Positions 63,288 through 64,000 of a stretch of 64,000 bases of DNA are shown piece by piece. The notes beneath the pieces were generated by a model, which ran no database searches, had not been told where the DNA came from, and saw nothing but the letters and a program-made list of their open reading frames with translations. Every line of letters starts with the position of its first letter. The first letter of the stretch is position 1. The position numbers and the translations under genes were made by a program. Source of the stretch: Bacteroidota bacterium (GTDB taxonomy: Bacteria > Bacteroidota > Bacteroidia > Flavobacteriales_D > Crocinitomicaceae); contig JAJRQQ010000031.1 of assembly GCA_024280155.1 (NCBI GenBank), positions 1 to 64,000 on the forward strand. Direction: 5' to 3'.

Positions 63288-64000
63288 TTAATTCTTCAAT
63301 GCTAATTTACCATTATTTATGACTCCGACAATATTTCCTGTTAATTCTTGATTTATCAATGGTGTGTTGAAAGTGAAAGAACTAATGTCTTCTTTTTTTA
63401 ACGTCCATTTTTCAGAAGGAGAGAATAAGGTAAGATCGGCAGGTTGGTTTAAGTCGATTGAATGTTTCGGCAAGTTTAAGATTTTTCGAGCGCCAGTCGT
63501 TAAAGCATTTAAAACAATACTCAAATCAAATTCCTTTGCCATTTTCAGTTCAGCAAAAACAGTTTGAAGATTGATGGTTCCAAATTCTGCTAAATCAAAT
63601 TCTAAATCTTTCTCTTCTTTATCTTTTGGACGATGATTGGAAACGATGGCATCGATTGTTCCATCTTTTAATCCTTTCCAAAGTGCTTTTCTGTCTTCTT
63701 CAAATCGGAGGACAGGCATTAATTTATAGTTAGAATCGAATCCAAACAGATTTTCTTCGTTATAAACTAAGTTGGCAGAATGAACATCGGCTGAAATGTT
63801 TAGCCCTCTTTTCTTAGCTTCTCGAATTAATCGAACGCCTTCTGCGGTAGAAACACCTGTGAAATGAATATTACCTTCTGTATATTCAACCAATCGAATG
63901 TTTCTTTCAATCTCAATGATTTCAGCAATCGAAGGGTCTGCTTTCATGCCTGTTTTTGTAGAAGCCATTCCTTCATTTACAATTCCTTTTCCAGCAATGG
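63288..64000 (-). CDS. Dihydroorotase-like protein, 5' end outside window, altered active site
   Basis: The frame is open to the right edge (about 237 residues visible; the N-terminal metal motif is missing). It resembles class I dihydroorotase: HFTGVSTAEGVRLIREAKKRG, LMPVLRFEEDRKALWKGLKDGTID, and EFGTINLQTVF with the C-terminal LNLPKHSIDLNQPADLTLF. Where active enzymes have an SDHxP or TDHAP motif, this has SNHRPKDKEEK, and the PPLR and metal-His regions are also changed (MPVLR, ADVHSANLV). It may be the non-catalytic homologue that pairs with aspartate transcarbamoylase. pyrC is a possible name but is not assigned. Confidence 0.75.
   Translation of the reverse strand, partial: IAGKGIVNEGMASTKTGMKADPSIAEIIEIERNIRLVEYTEGNIHFTGVSTAEGVRLIREAKKRGLNISADVHSANLVYNEENLFGFDSNYKLMPVLRFEEDRKALWKGLKDGTIDAIVSNHRPKDKEEKDLEFDLAEFGTINLQTVFAELKMAKEFDLSIVLNALTTGARKILNLPKHSIDLNQPADLTLFSPSEKWTLKKEDISSFTFNTPLINQELTGNIVGVINNGKLALKN

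Overview
The window looks like a chromosome segment of a Bacteroidota bacterium, most likely Flavobacteriales (perhaps near Crocinitomicaceae; the exact genus cannot be read from here). The reasons are AT-rich DNA, many proteins with type IX secretion (T9SS) sorting domains, TAnnTTTG-type -7 promoter boxes, SusC-like TonB receptors, lipoproteins with a Cys lipobox, a CusA-TolC style fused efflux gene and a clade II nitrous oxide reductase cluster. No rRNA, tRNA, CRISPR array, complete insertion sequence or phage was seen. One tmRNA and one cobalamin riboswitch are present.

Layout. 1-9480 (all minus): a heavy-metal module reading two-component regulator > sensor kinase > CusA-TolC > CusB > dihaem lipoprotein > thioredoxin-like protein > ApbE. 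It ends beside the 3' end of the tmRNA gene (9902-10299), a classic integration site, so it may be an island. 10417-18087: MscL and a giant T9SS type B surface protein. 18329-23101: a pair of M16 peptidase genes and a PLP-dependent decarboxylase. 23171-30261: nos cluster (FAS1 protein, cytochrome c, nosZ; then a membrane protein, nosL, nosD, nosF, nosY) with two promoters that carry CRP/FNR-type operators at the same spacing. 30369-42608: M1 peptidase, two POT transporters, DUF819 protein, RlmF, a DEAD-box helicase, an ABC exporter and rpmH. 42892-46320: a T9SS protein and a TonB receptor. 46494-52621: cobalamin riboswitch, DUF4465 protein, BtuB-like receptor, BtuG-like propeller, a T9SS surface protein and a TPMT-like methyltransferase. 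52680-64000: MscS, M23 peptidase, DnaK, a membrane-anchored regulator, a T9SS protein, a dihaem peroxidase, methyltransferases, a pseudouridine synthase and part of a dihydroorotase-like gene.

The most striking pattern is that four otherwise intact genes (CusA-TolC, the neighbouring sensor kinase, the second M16 peptidase and a TonB receptor) are each cut by one in-frame TAG or TAA, with the reading frame continuing perfectly afterwards. At least one lies where the family normally has glutamine, and Gln is plausible at the others. nosD in addition carries a one-base frameshift. Recent pseudogenisation, sequence error or stop-codon suppression are the competing explanations. TAA and TAG clearly still terminate ordinary genes here.

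How the genes work together: the nos cluster is a complete set for respiratory N2O reduction apart from the broken nosD. The B12 locus is an outer-membrane capture and import system for corrinoids. The Cus module exports Cu/Ag-type cations and is placed with small extracytoplasmic redox proteins. Several T9SS cargo proteins point to an active gliding or secretion lifestyle.
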